Assembly: GCA_024449915.1 (NCBI GenBank)
Contig: JAMZAV010000051.1
Location: 1,798,001-1,862,000 of the forward strand
DNA from: Sweltsa coloradensis
Lineage: Eukaryota; Arthropoda; Insecta; Plecoptera; Chloroperlidae
Length of the DNA stretch: 64,000 bases
Direction of reading: 5' to 3'
Shown: positions 11,455-21,494 of the stretch, one piece after another
How positions within the stretch are numbered: position 1 is the first letter of the stretch
How the letters are laid out: every line of letters begins with the position of its first letter
Program-made: the position numbers and the translations under genes
The notes under the pieces: model-generated
What the model was told of the DNA's origin: nothing
The model's input: only the letters and a program-made list of their open reading frames with translations
Databases searched by the model: none

Positions 11455-14400
11455 GTGTGAACTAGTAATTGCTTTTATAACTGAAAATTTTGTGCTGTAC
11501 CTAATGTTGTAATTGCTAGTTGGTGTTGGTTGATTCCTGCAGTTGACCATCAGGTTAGTGGCAGGTTTTCTATATTTCCAGTCTGGTATTTCATTTGGCC
11601 TACATCCCTTGCAAACAGTGTTGCCTGATGGTGCACACTTCCTAGGCTAGAGTTTACATGCTTTGCTTGAGCAGAGGTGTTGAATGTGATACACAGGCTA
11701 CACTTGTTAATTGTAATGTTGGGAAAGTTCAGTCTGTCAGAAACCAAATTAGTTCCTCCCGTCATACCAATATTTAGTATTACAACCGTCTGATCTGAAG
11801 TCTGAACCCAACACTATTGCTCACACGGATGGAATATGTTGTGGATTCCATCACAGCATCTTATTATACAAACCACTAGCAGTTGTTAGCAGCAGTGGCG
11901 TAGATATCGGCTGTGCAAGTGGTGCAGCCGCACCGGGGCCCACGGCCTCTAAGGGGCCCCACGAGGATAGGGGTCGGTCGCCAAATTATACAGTTTAGGC
12001 TTTAGCATTTCCTAAAATCACTAGAATGTCATTCAACTGTGAAACATTGAAAATATGTCTCATCAAAATTCCATTGCAACGGGTATGGATACGTGGGGGT
12101 GGGCCCTGGGCCCCTTACCATTGTGAGTTGACAAATTACCGTTTCTAGGAAATAGGAATTTTATATGGCTTCTTCTATCCTTTTCAATTTAGAAAATAAT
12201 TTCTTGTAAAAATCTGATTGGCTATTTCAAAGACCTGTTAGCCAGCCAATAAGATATCGAAACGAGATCTGCAATTTTAGATGCATTTAATTTTGTACCT
12301 CAGTAGGCCTACAGTTGGAAATGGAGATCGAAATAGTGTGGGTGTCGTGACTCGCGGGTGTACAAATAGTGTATAAAAGTTGAGCTTGTGTTGTGTGTTA
12401 CTGTTGAAGCTACGTGTGCAATAGTTGTCATGAATATTTCGTTCAGTAACGTCTGCTGACGGGATTGATATAATGTATTCGACTTATAAACAGAAACGAC
12501 CAAGTGGGGCTCAAAAACGTAAAGTTAAAAAGTTTCTAAACTCACTAAAATTAATTTGTTTTTTTGTTTCCTCGAGTAACATAATCACTAGTTTTGAGGA
12601 AGGTGTTAATTCTCAATCTAGTATTGTAAGTGATATTGCGGGAACAAGTGATATTGTAGGAACTAGTGATATTGTTGTGACTGACTTGGTTGGTGAATAC
12701 CGGTAGGTCTTTCAGTTATTTGATGTTGTTGTTCTTTGTTTACTAATAAGAGGCCGTATTACCGTGAAAAATGGGCCTTTCACGGGTGATTTTCTGCATT
12801 ATTATGTAACATGGGTATTTTTATGTTTATTACAAATTAGAAAAACAAATTTAAAAAAAATAAAGGATTGTAATGCAATATCTAGTTGTCCACGCTTGTT
12901 CCTATAATGCTTATTTATTATATCAGTACAAGTCGCACTCATATTGAAGGATATCAGTTGCAGTAGGAGGGGCCCAAGATCGGTAAAATATAAGTACCGC
13001 TTATATATTTTACCGATCTTGGGAGGGGCCCATTTTATTTTTTTGCACCGCGGCCCTTCATCAACTTGCTACGCCACTGGTTAGCAGCTTCAGCTGTTTT
13101 ATCAAATACCTGCACAAGGTTCCAAAATCTTGGATTAATGTTGTTGGTATCCTCACCAAAAACCGGACACACCCACAGTTTTTTGTTTGTTTCATTGAAT
13201 CCACCCTGAATTCCACTCCGTGCGGACTGCGGCCATGCACATGCACATAGCATAGTAGTGTATCCGGCAAATCCAAAAATTAGATCTGTTGGAAAAAAGT
13301 GCAAATTTTGAACTGTTTTGTTACCTGGAATCATGAATTCCTTTTTAAATTTTTAATTGATTTATTTTATTTTTGGGGGGTAGGCTAAGGAAAAATATAA
13401 AATATTGTAGGCCTACATTTTAATTAAAATTATGGTGCACAATGAAAATTATTGCACATTTTGCCTAGGCCCTAGACATGGTTCGGGTCTCAGGACAAAC
13501 TATTGTACAAGGACTTGTAAATGGTATGTACGTTTTCAGTAGGTCGTTAATGGTACGTAGGGCCGGCTTTAGGCGTCGGCGGCACAATTCGATAGGCGGC
13601 GCCACGACGTTGTACAATTTTTTTTTTTTAATTGATAGGAATAGATAATCATAATAGTAATATTGCGAAATAAAAATATATAGGCCTAAACCTGGGTATG
13701 AAATAATTTTAAAAAGCAGCGAATATTACACGCGTCAACATACCATATGAACTCATTACTTGAATACCTGGTACTATATTTTGTGTGGTCTTAGTGGGAT
13801 TAGCGATCAAAAGAGACGTTATGTTACGTTAGGCCTATCAATTCTACTGTTCCCTAGATAAAAAGTACCCTGCTTTATTTTTGCTCTCTACCAGCCAATC
13901 GCCTACAAAATAATTAATATGATATTTTCATGGAACCATCAAAATATTTCAACTTAAACATTGCACGGTTTTGAGTTCAACCAAGTAAAAAATTTTTTTC
14001 GAATGTTAGCCAAGTTGCATAAATATGAGACGTTAAGCAATATCCAATGCACTTTAACGCAATTTCAAGTCTTTTTAGATTTTCTTCACTGTATTCCAAA
14101 AACAAGGTTAAATTTAAGGGAAACTTGCACATTTGTAATCAAGACCGACTACGGTTTCTAAGGCACTAAAAGAAAATTAATATTTTGTCTTGAAAATCGC
14201 ACTTTAAGTATGCAGGCTATATTTTGTAATGCTCTACATGCTCACTGATGCAGAAGTTTAAAAGAAGAAATAAGTTTAATATCCCCCAATGAAAATCAGT
14301 ACTGTGACTGAGAGTGAGAGGAGTCTCTAAATACAAATTTATTTATTTATTTTCAGAGTCATAATCTGCGATTGTAACCAAATGTTTGACAGGTTTAGTA

Positions 14401-17400
14401 AGACCCCAAAAATGTTTGCCCCTATTGCAGTATATTCATTGGTTCAGCAGAAAGTTATCGAACAAATAGAATTAAATACAAAAGTGAACAAAATAATAAT
14501 TATAAATACGATTTTGAATTTTGATCAGAAATGTTTATTTGATTGTACCCAAATTCATGCCATATCTACATCTTATATTGTTATCGAGATCATATTAGAC
14601 ATTTTTCCCAAAATCTTCCAAAAAAGAAGACAAAAAATAATCCACAAAATCGAGAAAATAATCGTGAGTGTACTATTTTGAAACATTGCAAATTTGTTTA
14701 TACATAGACCGAATGAGGTAGCTCATGCACACTGCATAAATTCTGATTTGACAAATCATTGGTTTGATAACCAACTTCGCAAATGCTATCCTGACTGAAA
14801 GTTATCCTTAATTAGTCGGGGCATAGCTCTAGGCGCATGGGCGCCCGGAGGGGGGCGCAAGTGGGTGCACTTGCACCCCCCCCCCCTGGAGAAAGCACAT
14901 AAAATAAACATTTCAGTATTTATATACCGGTAGTTATCAATCAGTTGAAACTAAAATTTAAAAAATGACAAGTAATATTTTTGAAGGTTTCCTTTAAAGG
15001 GTTAAACTCAAAAAATATATTTCATTCAGGCTAACTAGTTATGAATTTAGGAATTAACAGAAAAATTATTGGGTCTACCATGACCCCCCAAAAAATTGTC
15101 TGACTTGGTATTTTTCGAGCTAGCCCTAGGTCCCATCGGCAAAAATCTCCCATAAGAAATAACATGGGGACGATCTTTATGCCCCGTGACCTTGGAGGAT
15201 TTTGATCCAAAAAAATATTGGCCATCATGACGTACTCGACAGCCTCTTCTTTAAATCCTCTATATTTTGTTTTGTAATTTGGGCAAGTGGTTCGGTCAAA
15301 ATATGCGGATAACCAACAATGGGTGTGATTTTGGAATGCATATTTGTGCGTGTTTGAGTGTATATTTGTGCACAGTCAAGACACGATGTTATAAAGGGTC
15401 ATTTTTGATTGGTACTATGCTCTAGGAGGGCCTATCTATGTAGAACAAAAAAGAGGCAGGTTAAAGCCGATTTAAGAAATTTCCCAAAATGCCAATTTTT
15501 GCAAATATTATGTGGTAAAAAATAATTTTTTGGAGTAAAAGCCCCTTTAAGATTTCTTTTTGTGGTTTTCTAGTTTCGAGTATCGACTGCACAAAAATTA
15601 CATAATTTTGGTATTGTATTCAGCCCACTACTTTTTCTAAAACCCACCAAACGCATTCTAAAAACCTGATTTTCAAATCAACCTCCCAAACCCCCTGTGC
15701 TTGCCCAACGAAAAAACATATTGTAATTTTTACTCCCCCCCCCCCCCCCCCCCCCTGCCAAAATTCCTGCGGGCATCCATGCATAGGCACCATTTTCAGT
15801 GCTCGCGGACACTAGGAAATACCCTCAACCCGGGCCTGATGGTTCATCTGGCAGCACTGCTTGCAAAATACAAAGGCCTATGTAGATGTAATAAGATAAT
15901 AGATGTATGTAATAGATGTTGATAAGCTAACTCTCTTGTAGCAGTGACCTCAACAGAAAAAAGTGCTGAGCACAAATGTAGGCATAGGTCTACATGGAAT
16001 CAAATTACACATATGTAGATCATCATTAGACAATAGACATGGGTCAGGTTTGATTATAGCTAACATATTATATACATATACTATACAGCTAACTTTCAGA
16101 TGGTAGACCTCACACACACACACACACCCACACCCATTGTACCTACAAAACTTGATTTTTTGTGTGTGATGATTGTTTGATCTCTACAGACTCGGGGTTG
16201 CCAACTGACTGGGTTTTGGCCAACACTCCGTTTTTTTGCCTCCTCGTCTGGTTGCTGGTCAGACTCTTTGACCGGCAATAATATAGTTGCTCCGAGTCCG
16301 AAGCAAGTAAGCAGATGCGCATTGTTTTGGCGGGCTAATGAGCGCAGTATTTTAAATCGGGGACCGCTGATTGGCTGCAATCCACCCGCCGGTGACTTCA
16401 GCATCTGCTTACTTGCTTCGGAACAACTATACTATTACTGTTTTTAACGCAACAAATTATTTTTACAAATAATTTACAACAAATAAAAATAAATATTTAA
16501 TAACCAACCTAATCATTACTTCCTTCCCAAATCCAAACTAATGAGTAAACATGCCCTTCTCCACTTCCCCATGCCCCAACCAGCAAACCCCCACCCCCTC
16601 TCTTATTGCATCAACCAGCTTGTCATTCCAACATATTTTATTATATTTACTATTTATTATATATTATTTATTATATTTATATTATTCATAGACGCATTAT
16701 AGATGCCATCAGCATCTGTATGGAAATGTGCAACCGCAATCTGGAGTGGATGGGGGGGCTGGGCATAGTAAATACTACTGGACCCCTTGATTTGCTTATA
16801 GTCGATAGTATACATACTTGTAAAATGAATTCAGGGGTTTCACTAGTTTGGACATTGGGAGGGCGCAAATCCAGCAGTGGCAAATCCAAAAATTTGCAAG
16901 GGAAGGGGGGGCTTTAGTGCCAAAAGCATATCCAGGAATTCATAAAGGGGGGGTTCAACCAATTCATTTACAGATGTACCGAATGCTAAGTGGGGGTCCG
17001 GGGGGCATTTTTCTCCTTCAAAGTCTTGGTGAAAATCTGTGCATTCTAAAGCCTCACAATGACCAATTTTTTATCCGCTAAAATCCTTCAAAGTCATTTT
17101 GGTGAGAATCTGTGCCTTTTAAAGGATGACCAACTGTAGGTTGCTAATTGGAGGAAATTATTAAGGGGGTGGGGATTGCCATTGGGAGCGTAGGCTAGCC
17201 TATTTTAATGTGTCTAACCTTAACTTTATTCTCTTTCTTTCCGTGTACTGTACTCTGTAGGCCTGAATATTTATAATAAGTTTTTAGACCATGTTCTTTT
17301 GACAGTTTCAATTTTCAAAACTGGCTGTAACAACGGAAGCTACTGTACAATAAACAATGAAATAAAAAAAGAAACAATTGTTGTTGGATACGATTGCAAA

Positions 17401-19377
17401 CAACATTAAATACATATTTGGCGGATGTAACATGACCTAGGGTACCGTCAGTTCTCAAATTCATTTTTGTGTGTTTCTAGTTGAAATTCTTAATTTGATT
17501 TAATTTTTTTTACAAAAGTGAAGTTACTTATGTATTTTTTGTGTTACCAGGGTGACAATCCGTGGTGGAAATCAAACTTCTTCATTTCGGAGCCTGTTTT
17601 ATTCGGAACATGGGACGGAGTTTTCACATCATGCCTCATCAACATATTTGGCGTTATCGTGTTTCTTCGGTCTGGTTGGATTGTCGCACAAGCCGGTGTT
17701 TTATATGCCATTTTGATTGTTATTGCAACTGTCTCGGTAGTTTTGATATCGGTCTTGTCTGCGGTGGGAATTTGTGAACGTTGTCGCATAGAAAGCGGAG
17801 GAGTTTACTTCTTGGTTGCTCATATCATGGGGTCAAAAGTGGGAGGTGCATTGGGGCTCCTGTATGTGTTTGGTCAAGCTGTTGGTTGTGCTCTCTATGT
17901 TCTTGGGTTTGGTGAATCAATGGCGGGATTAGTGGGCCTGGACTCGCCTTGGGCAGAAAGAGGGTTTGCAAGTGCTGCCGTGTTACTTCTTGGTATAATT
18001 AACGTTGCTGGCGTTAAATGGGTTGTGAAATTACAATTTATTTTGCTTTTGATATTACTACTTGCTGGTCTTGACTTTGCTGTTGGTAGTTTTGTGCATA
18101 CTGATGAAGAGAATGGATTTTATGGGTGGATGAGTGGAAAACTGCAAACCAACTTGTACTCTGACTATAAAGAAGGTTACAACTGGTTTACAGTGTTTGG
18201 AGTATTCTTTCCCACTGTCACTGGTGTGATGGCTGGTATAAATATGAGCGGTGATTTACGCCATCCTTCACGGGACATACCGAACGGCACCCTCGCTGCA
18301 ATAGGCACCGGAACATTCATTTACCTGGTGTTTGTTCTCTTCTTGGGATCAACTTGCGATCGTACCACACTTTTGACCGACTTTATGATTGCCGCCAAAG
18401 TGTCTGCTGTTCGAGTCTTGCTGTTGGCTGGCTTGTATGTCTCTTCCATGTCCAGCTGCTTGGCCGCTATGTATGGCACGCCGCGAGTGCTTCAGTCAAT
18501 AGCCAATGAGAATGTGATTCCTTTCATTCATTGTTTAGGCCGTGGTAGGGGGCCCAATAAAGTTCCAATTTACTCCATGGCGGTTGTAGCAGTAATTACT
18601 GTTACTTTTATTCTTGTTGGAGAAATTAATACCTTGGCACCAGTTGTTACAATGCCCTTTTTACTCACTTATGCTGCTATTGATTATTCGTACTTTGCAT
18701 TGGCACAAACTTTTGATTTGCAACATCGTAGGGAACAAAGATTTCGTGCCCAAGCTTTTCAAACCCAGAACTCTGATGTCGGTCCTCAAGGATACGGTGC
18801 CATCGACGGAACCCAAGACGGAATCGACGACTTGGATCACCTCTTTCCCGAAAGAACCCACCATAAGAAACACGGACTAGCTTCCGAAAGTCCCAGCCTG
18901 GTGTCTTCTCCCGAAGATCACTCTAGCGTAAAAAGCGGCGACGCAGTCAACCTGAATCGCCCAACCCACATTCATTCCAAGCCACACAATTGGTATTCAT
19001 TCCTGTGCAACAGATGGTTTTCTCTTGCAGGGGCATTTGTCAAAATAATTATCATGCTGCTGGTGCATTGGGGCTATGCCTTGGCAAACCTTTTTGCCGT
19101 TTTTGTAATCTGGTTTTACATTGGCCATGCAAATCCAGCGGTGAAACCGGGCTTGGCAGACGAGTTTCGTTTTTTCCCCTGGTTAAAGAATTGCTTTCTG
19201 CGAATGATGGGTCGACGTGTGCAAGAATACGAACAGATCGTGGTGACGCCCATGCATCCGGGGGTCGAGGTCTTGTCTGCACAACTCAACGAAGAGAACC
19301 TGGACTTTGCCTCACGGAGACGATATCATCAATCCTCTACTGTCCATGGGCATTTTGTTGAGGTTGGAGATGACTAA
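11242..19377 (+). CDS. SLC12A8: SLC12A8-like cation-chloride-cotransporter-family carrier (2 exons)
   Basis: This is a multi-pass membrane carrier of the SLC12 (APC superfamily) group. Mammalian SLC12A8 is also called CCC9 and has been reported as a nicotinamide mononucleotide transporter. Coding exons are 11242-11454 and 17551-19377, joined in phase 0, giving 679 residues (human is about 714). The second exon opens GDNPWWKSNFFISEPVLFGT, matching the family start of the membrane core. The core carries LGLLYVFGQAVG, the VMAGINMSGDLRHPS loop and the APVVTMPFLLTYAAIDYSYF segment. A hydrophilic linker rich in Asp, His and Ser follows at about residues 457-550. Next come two more hydrophobic segments (about 555-600) and a conserved tail with NEENLDFASRRRYHQSS. 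Family identity is firm; the substrate is not readable from sequence. The N-terminal 71 residues are poorly conserved, but the in-phase junction and position support them. Confidence 0.93.
12473..12706 (+). pseudogene. hAT transposase N-terminal remnant
   Basis: A 77-residue frame starting MYSTYKQKRPSGAQKRKVKK. The SGAQKRK basic motif is a usual opening of hAT transposases of the ZMYM/TTF-zinc-finger type. The rest is a low-complexity SDIVGTSDI repeat ending in a stop. The zinc-finger, catalytic and dimerisation regions are missing, consistent with an internally deleted element. Confidence 0.55.
12966..13031. repeat. 45-bp palindrome flanked by 10-bp direct repeats
   Basis: GGAGGGGCCC occurs at 12966-12975 and again at 13022-13031. 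The 45 bp between them fold back on themselves (AAGATCGGTAAAATATA against its complement, small loop). The structure lies inside the hAT element near its 3' end. Confidence 0.8.
13080..13334 (-). pseudogene. Unrecognised open frame interrupted by the hAT element
   Basis: A minus-strand frame of about 85 residues (MIPGNKTVQNLHFF at the start, then FNETNKKLWVCPVFGED) runs up to the hAT insertion point. Its composition is plausible for protein, but I recognise no family, and it lies inside an intron of SLC12A8. If the hAT element is removed, the frame stops after a few more residues. It may be a pseudogene fragment or chance. Confidence 0.2.
14998..15546 (-). mobile_element. TTAA-flanked (piggyBac-like) MITE, copy 2
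   Basis: TTAA flanks lie at 14994-14997 and 15547-15550. The termini AGGGTTAAACTC and AGTAAAAGCCCCT are inverted repeats of the family. The interior matches copies 1 and 3 but in the reverse orientation. It inserted into an older hAT element, so it is the younger of the two. Confidence 0.8.
15734..15755. repeat. Poly-C tract
   Basis: An uninterrupted run of about 22 C residues inside the end of the hAT-like element. The sister element at 52622 has shorter C runs at the same place. Confidence 0.9.
16110..16131. repeat. CA dinucleotide repeat
   Basis: A short (CA)n microsatellite running into CCCACACCC. Confidence 0.85.
16275..16440. mobile_element. Short inverted-repeat MITE
   Basis: Terminal inverted repeats of about 35 bp: CAATAATATAGTTG then GAAGCAAGTAAGCAGATGC on the left, and the complement followed by CAACTATACTATTACTG on the right. 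The left arm carries an extra 8 bp (roughly CTCCGAGT). The interior is about 85 bp and GC-richer than its surroundings. No target duplication was confirmed. Confidence 0.65.
17551..19377 (+). CDS. SLC12A8: SLC12A8 coding exon 2 (single exon for residues 72-679)
   Basis: One uninterrupted exon encodes 608 residues, from GDNPWWK to FVEVGDD and the TAA stop at 19375-19377. It contains the whole transport core, the cytosolic linker and the C-terminal tail. The frame upstream of the acceptor stays open for 11 codons, but those residues follow no family pattern and end exactly at a TTACCAG acceptor. Vertebrate orthologues split this region over many exons, so this gene has lost introns or never had them. 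Confidence 0.93.
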   Translation, partial: GDNPWWKSNFFISEPVLFGTWDGVFTSCLINIFGVIVFLRSGWIVAQAGVLYAILIVIATVSVVLISVLSAVGICERCRIESGGVYFLVAHIMGSKVGGALGLLYVFGQAVGCALYVLGFGESMAGLVGLDSPWAERGFASAAVLLLGIINVAGVKWVVKLQFILLLILLLAGLDFAVGSFVHTDEENGFYGWMSGKLQTNLYSDYKEGYNWFTVFGVFFPTVTGVMAGINMSGDLRHPSRDIPNGTLAAIGTGTFIYLVFVLFLGSTCDRTTLLTDFMIAAKVSAVRVLLLAGLYVSSMSSCLAAMYGTPRVLQSIANENVIPFIHCLGRGRGPNKVPIYSMAVVAVITVTFILVGEINTLAPVVTMPFLLTYAAIDYSYFALAQTFDLQHRREQRFRAQAFQTQNSDVGPQGYGAIDGTQDGIDDLDHLFPERTHHKKHGLASESPSLVSSPEDHSSVKSGDAVNLNRPTHIHSKPHNWYSFLCNRWFSLAGAFVKIIIMLLVHWGYALANLFAVFVIWFYIGHANPAVKPGLADEFRFFPWLKNCFLRMMGRRVQEYEQIVVTPMHPGVEVLSAQLNEENLDFASRRRYHQSSTVHGHFVEVGDD

Positions 19378-19445
19378 AAGTATTTCATTTCAATTGACAG
19401 ACACTACTTTTAAACACTGGCATCATGTGCCAAAAAAATGCCAAA

Positions 19446-19451
19446 AATAAA
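19446..19451 (+). terminator. Candidate polyadenylation signal of SLC12A8
   Basis: AATAAA lies 69 bp past the stop codon. A second AATAAA at 19774-19779 could give a longer 3' UTR that would include the hairpin at 19471-19557. Confidence 0.5.
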
Positions 19452-19470
19452 TCTGTGTTTATTTACATAA

Positions 19471-19557
19471 TGTACACCCGGCGTCTGAAGTAAATCAAGG
19501 GGTATCGTTGTATCTACAGTACCCAGGCCTTGATTTACTTCAGATGCCGGGTGTACA
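19471..19557 (+). repeat. Long 30-bp-arm hairpin downstream of the SLC12A8 stop
   Basis: Arms 19471-19500 and 19528-19557 are complementary with a single mismatch (a G/T-type wobble) and a 27-nt loop. If transcribed from the + strand as part of the longer 3' UTR, the size and shape would resemble a precursor microRNA. It could equally be a tiny palindromic MITE. Confidence 0.75.
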
Positions 19558-21064
19558 TGTTGCTGTTCTGTAATGTGCACATTTATGCATGCAAATGTAA
19601 TCAGGAATATTTTTTAATATTTGTAATTTATTTTGAAATGACCAAGGCAGCCAAAACTTACCTAACTCAGAGCTATCAATTACATATTAAATGTTGTGTG
19701 TGTTAATTTTAACTTGATATACATATAATATATATATATTTGTAACAAATGTACTTTACTCTAGATTTGTGTCAATAAACAAAGGGCTAACTTGCTTTTT
19801 ATATACTGTGTGCAATCTATATTTAAGACACTTCTAGAATCCTTACTGCCATCCGTCATGGAAATTTTCCCATTCCCATTTATTTGTGGAGTAAATTCCC
19901 GACATGCACAAAAATCAAGTAAATTGGGGAAATTTGACGAATTTTTCGGCATCAACCCCATCATTTACTCAAAAGGATGAAACGCGTCGTGGATTAAGGT
20001 AACAAACAACTTTAAATCAGCTGCAGTTGTCATCAGCAGGTGAAAAGTTTTTTTGCCCCCAGCCCTTCAGGCTGGGCTTTATGTTCTCTATACTTTCCCA
20101 ACCTGTCAACCCTTCTCCAATCTATACTAGAAACTAACCGGTTGGCTTTTTCCATTGTAACCATCATTTACGTTATCGTTGGCGACTATATTTCAAAACT
20201 AAAATCCTTGAACATTGAATTTCAGGAAGGAGTTTATGCAAATGTTCTTTTAGAAATTGTTAATTTGGCCTCGTCTTAACCCGATTTTCTTACAAAAATA
20301 TTTGCAAATCTTCACACTTTCAATCACACAATTCATACTTTCACAATCGAGTTAAATGTCCCGTTTGGTATTTTTTTGTCTTTAGAAAAGACGCTTGTAT
20401 GAACACGCACCTGTACTACATTTACCCATTCATCTAGTACTCAAAACATGTCTTAAATCACTGCAATGAAGCAATGCTGTTTAACCTTCCACGGGACATA
20501 GGCCCTACTACCTGCACATTTGCAAAATAAATAATGTGGTATTTGGAGCCAAATAAATTATAATATCGGACAACAATTAAATTGGCAAAAACGTCCTAGA
20601 ATGGTTAACCAGGACATATGAATCTCCTGGGTGGTGTCTCTCTGGACACCAGGGACAGGTGCTTGAAAACCAGGGCTGCAGCTGCTATGTCCAGTGATAA
20701 CCGGCACGTCTGGTCGCCCTACATTTACAGCATCTGTTTTAACATATCCCGTAATATATTAGCATCACTAATAATTAATAACTTTAATAAGTATTTTTAA
20801 ATTTAAACTGATGAGTCATTTTAGGTCGCACTGGTTTGAACTCGTATATATTTAATACCGAATATACGGTATTTACTCGATTGCAAGCCGACCCCTGTTT
20901 AAAAGTGTAGCATGTAAATTCCTGTAAGTTTACTGTTGATTCAAAAAAAGGTAAGATTTTTTTGAACTGCAATGTGTAAAAAAATGTAGACTTTCAATCA
21001 AGTAAATATTTGGTACTTTGTTACTTGTGAAACATGAGTATGTTTATAGGCCTATACTGTCTAT
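19558..21064. other. Intergenic region, no gene seen
   Basis: AT-rich sequence with only short chance frames. A TA-rich run lies at 19718-19740. Confidence 0.45.
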
Positions 21065-21494
21065 ACCATTGATATTATTAAACATCTATAGTAGGCTAGA
21101 TCCTCAGTCTTGGTCCACTTCCGTGACAATTTGAAGCCATCTTGAAAAGGAGTGTTTGCATGTTAAGTAGATGGGAGCGATTTGTAGAAAAATATTTTTA
21201 AAGATAACCCATCAGTTTGACAGCTGAGCATATTAGACATAAACACCAAATGATTGCTAAATTCCCTTATGCAATAACTTTGTATTGTTTTTGTTCAATC
21301 CGATGCTGCACAAGCTAAAACCCATATCAAACAATCCATAAAATACTTCATTGCATTAAAAAAGCATAAATTAAAATGCCGAATCGCCATTTTGAAAAAG
21401 AGTGATTGACGCTTCAATTTGGTACGCTCGCGCCTGTGCGGAGGTATTGGAGACTGTGGATCTAGCCTACTAGAGATGTTCAAAATATCAATGG
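21065..21494. mobile_element. MITE family with GTAGGCTAGATC termini, copy 1
   Basis: The terminal inverted repeats extend from ACCATTGATATT through AACATCTATAGTAGG and CTAGATC, mirrored at the right end (GATCTAGCCTAC ... AATATCAATGG). The interior (CCACTTCCGTGACAATT, CACAAGCTAAAACC, GCATTAAAAAAGCAT) recurs at 44701-45135 and 60612-60882. No coding frame. Confidence 0.8.

Larger units (their letters stand above)
11893..13079 (+). mobile_element. hAT element with exact 8-bp target duplication
   Basis: The termini are CAGTGGCGTAG and CTACGCCACTG, flanked on both sides by GTTAGCAG (11885-11892 and 13080-13087), an exact 8-bp duplication diagnostic of hAT insertion. At 1187 bp it is too short for a full transposase but keeps an N-terminal coding remnant near 12473. 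Subterminal GGGGCCC-rich sequences occur at both ends. It lies in SLC12A8 intron 1, in the same orientation as the gene if the transposase remnant sets the direction. Confidence 0.9.
14836..15781. mobile_element. hAT-like element carrying a nested TTAA element
   Basis: It begins CATGGGCGCCCGG and ends CGGGCATCCATG. It is the same family as 52622-53470, with which it shares an internal block (AGCCCACTACTTTTTCTAAA) and the terminal run CCTGTGCTTGCCCAAC. The flanks TCTAGGCG and CATAGGCA resemble a decayed 8-bp duplication. Without the nested insertion at 14998-15546 the element would be about 390 bp. Confidence 0.65.
11455..17550 (+). other. SLC12A8 intron 1 (6.1 kb)
   Basis: The donor is GTGTGA at 11455 and the acceptor is TTGTGTTACCAG ending at 17550. 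The intron hosts a hAT element at 11893-13079, a hAT element with a nested TTAA element at 14836-15781, a short inverted-repeat MITE at 16275-16440, a CA repeat at 16110-16131 and poly-C at 15734-15755. Stretches 13335-14835 and 16441-17500 show no other gene. Confidence 0.8.

Noticed and set aside
16096..16404. 102-residue minus-strand frame
   Set aside because: It crosses a CA repeat and an inverted-repeat MITE and matches no family.
17544..17789. Frames antisense to or shifted within SLC12A8 exon 2
   Set aside because: Shadows of the well-conserved transporter frame.
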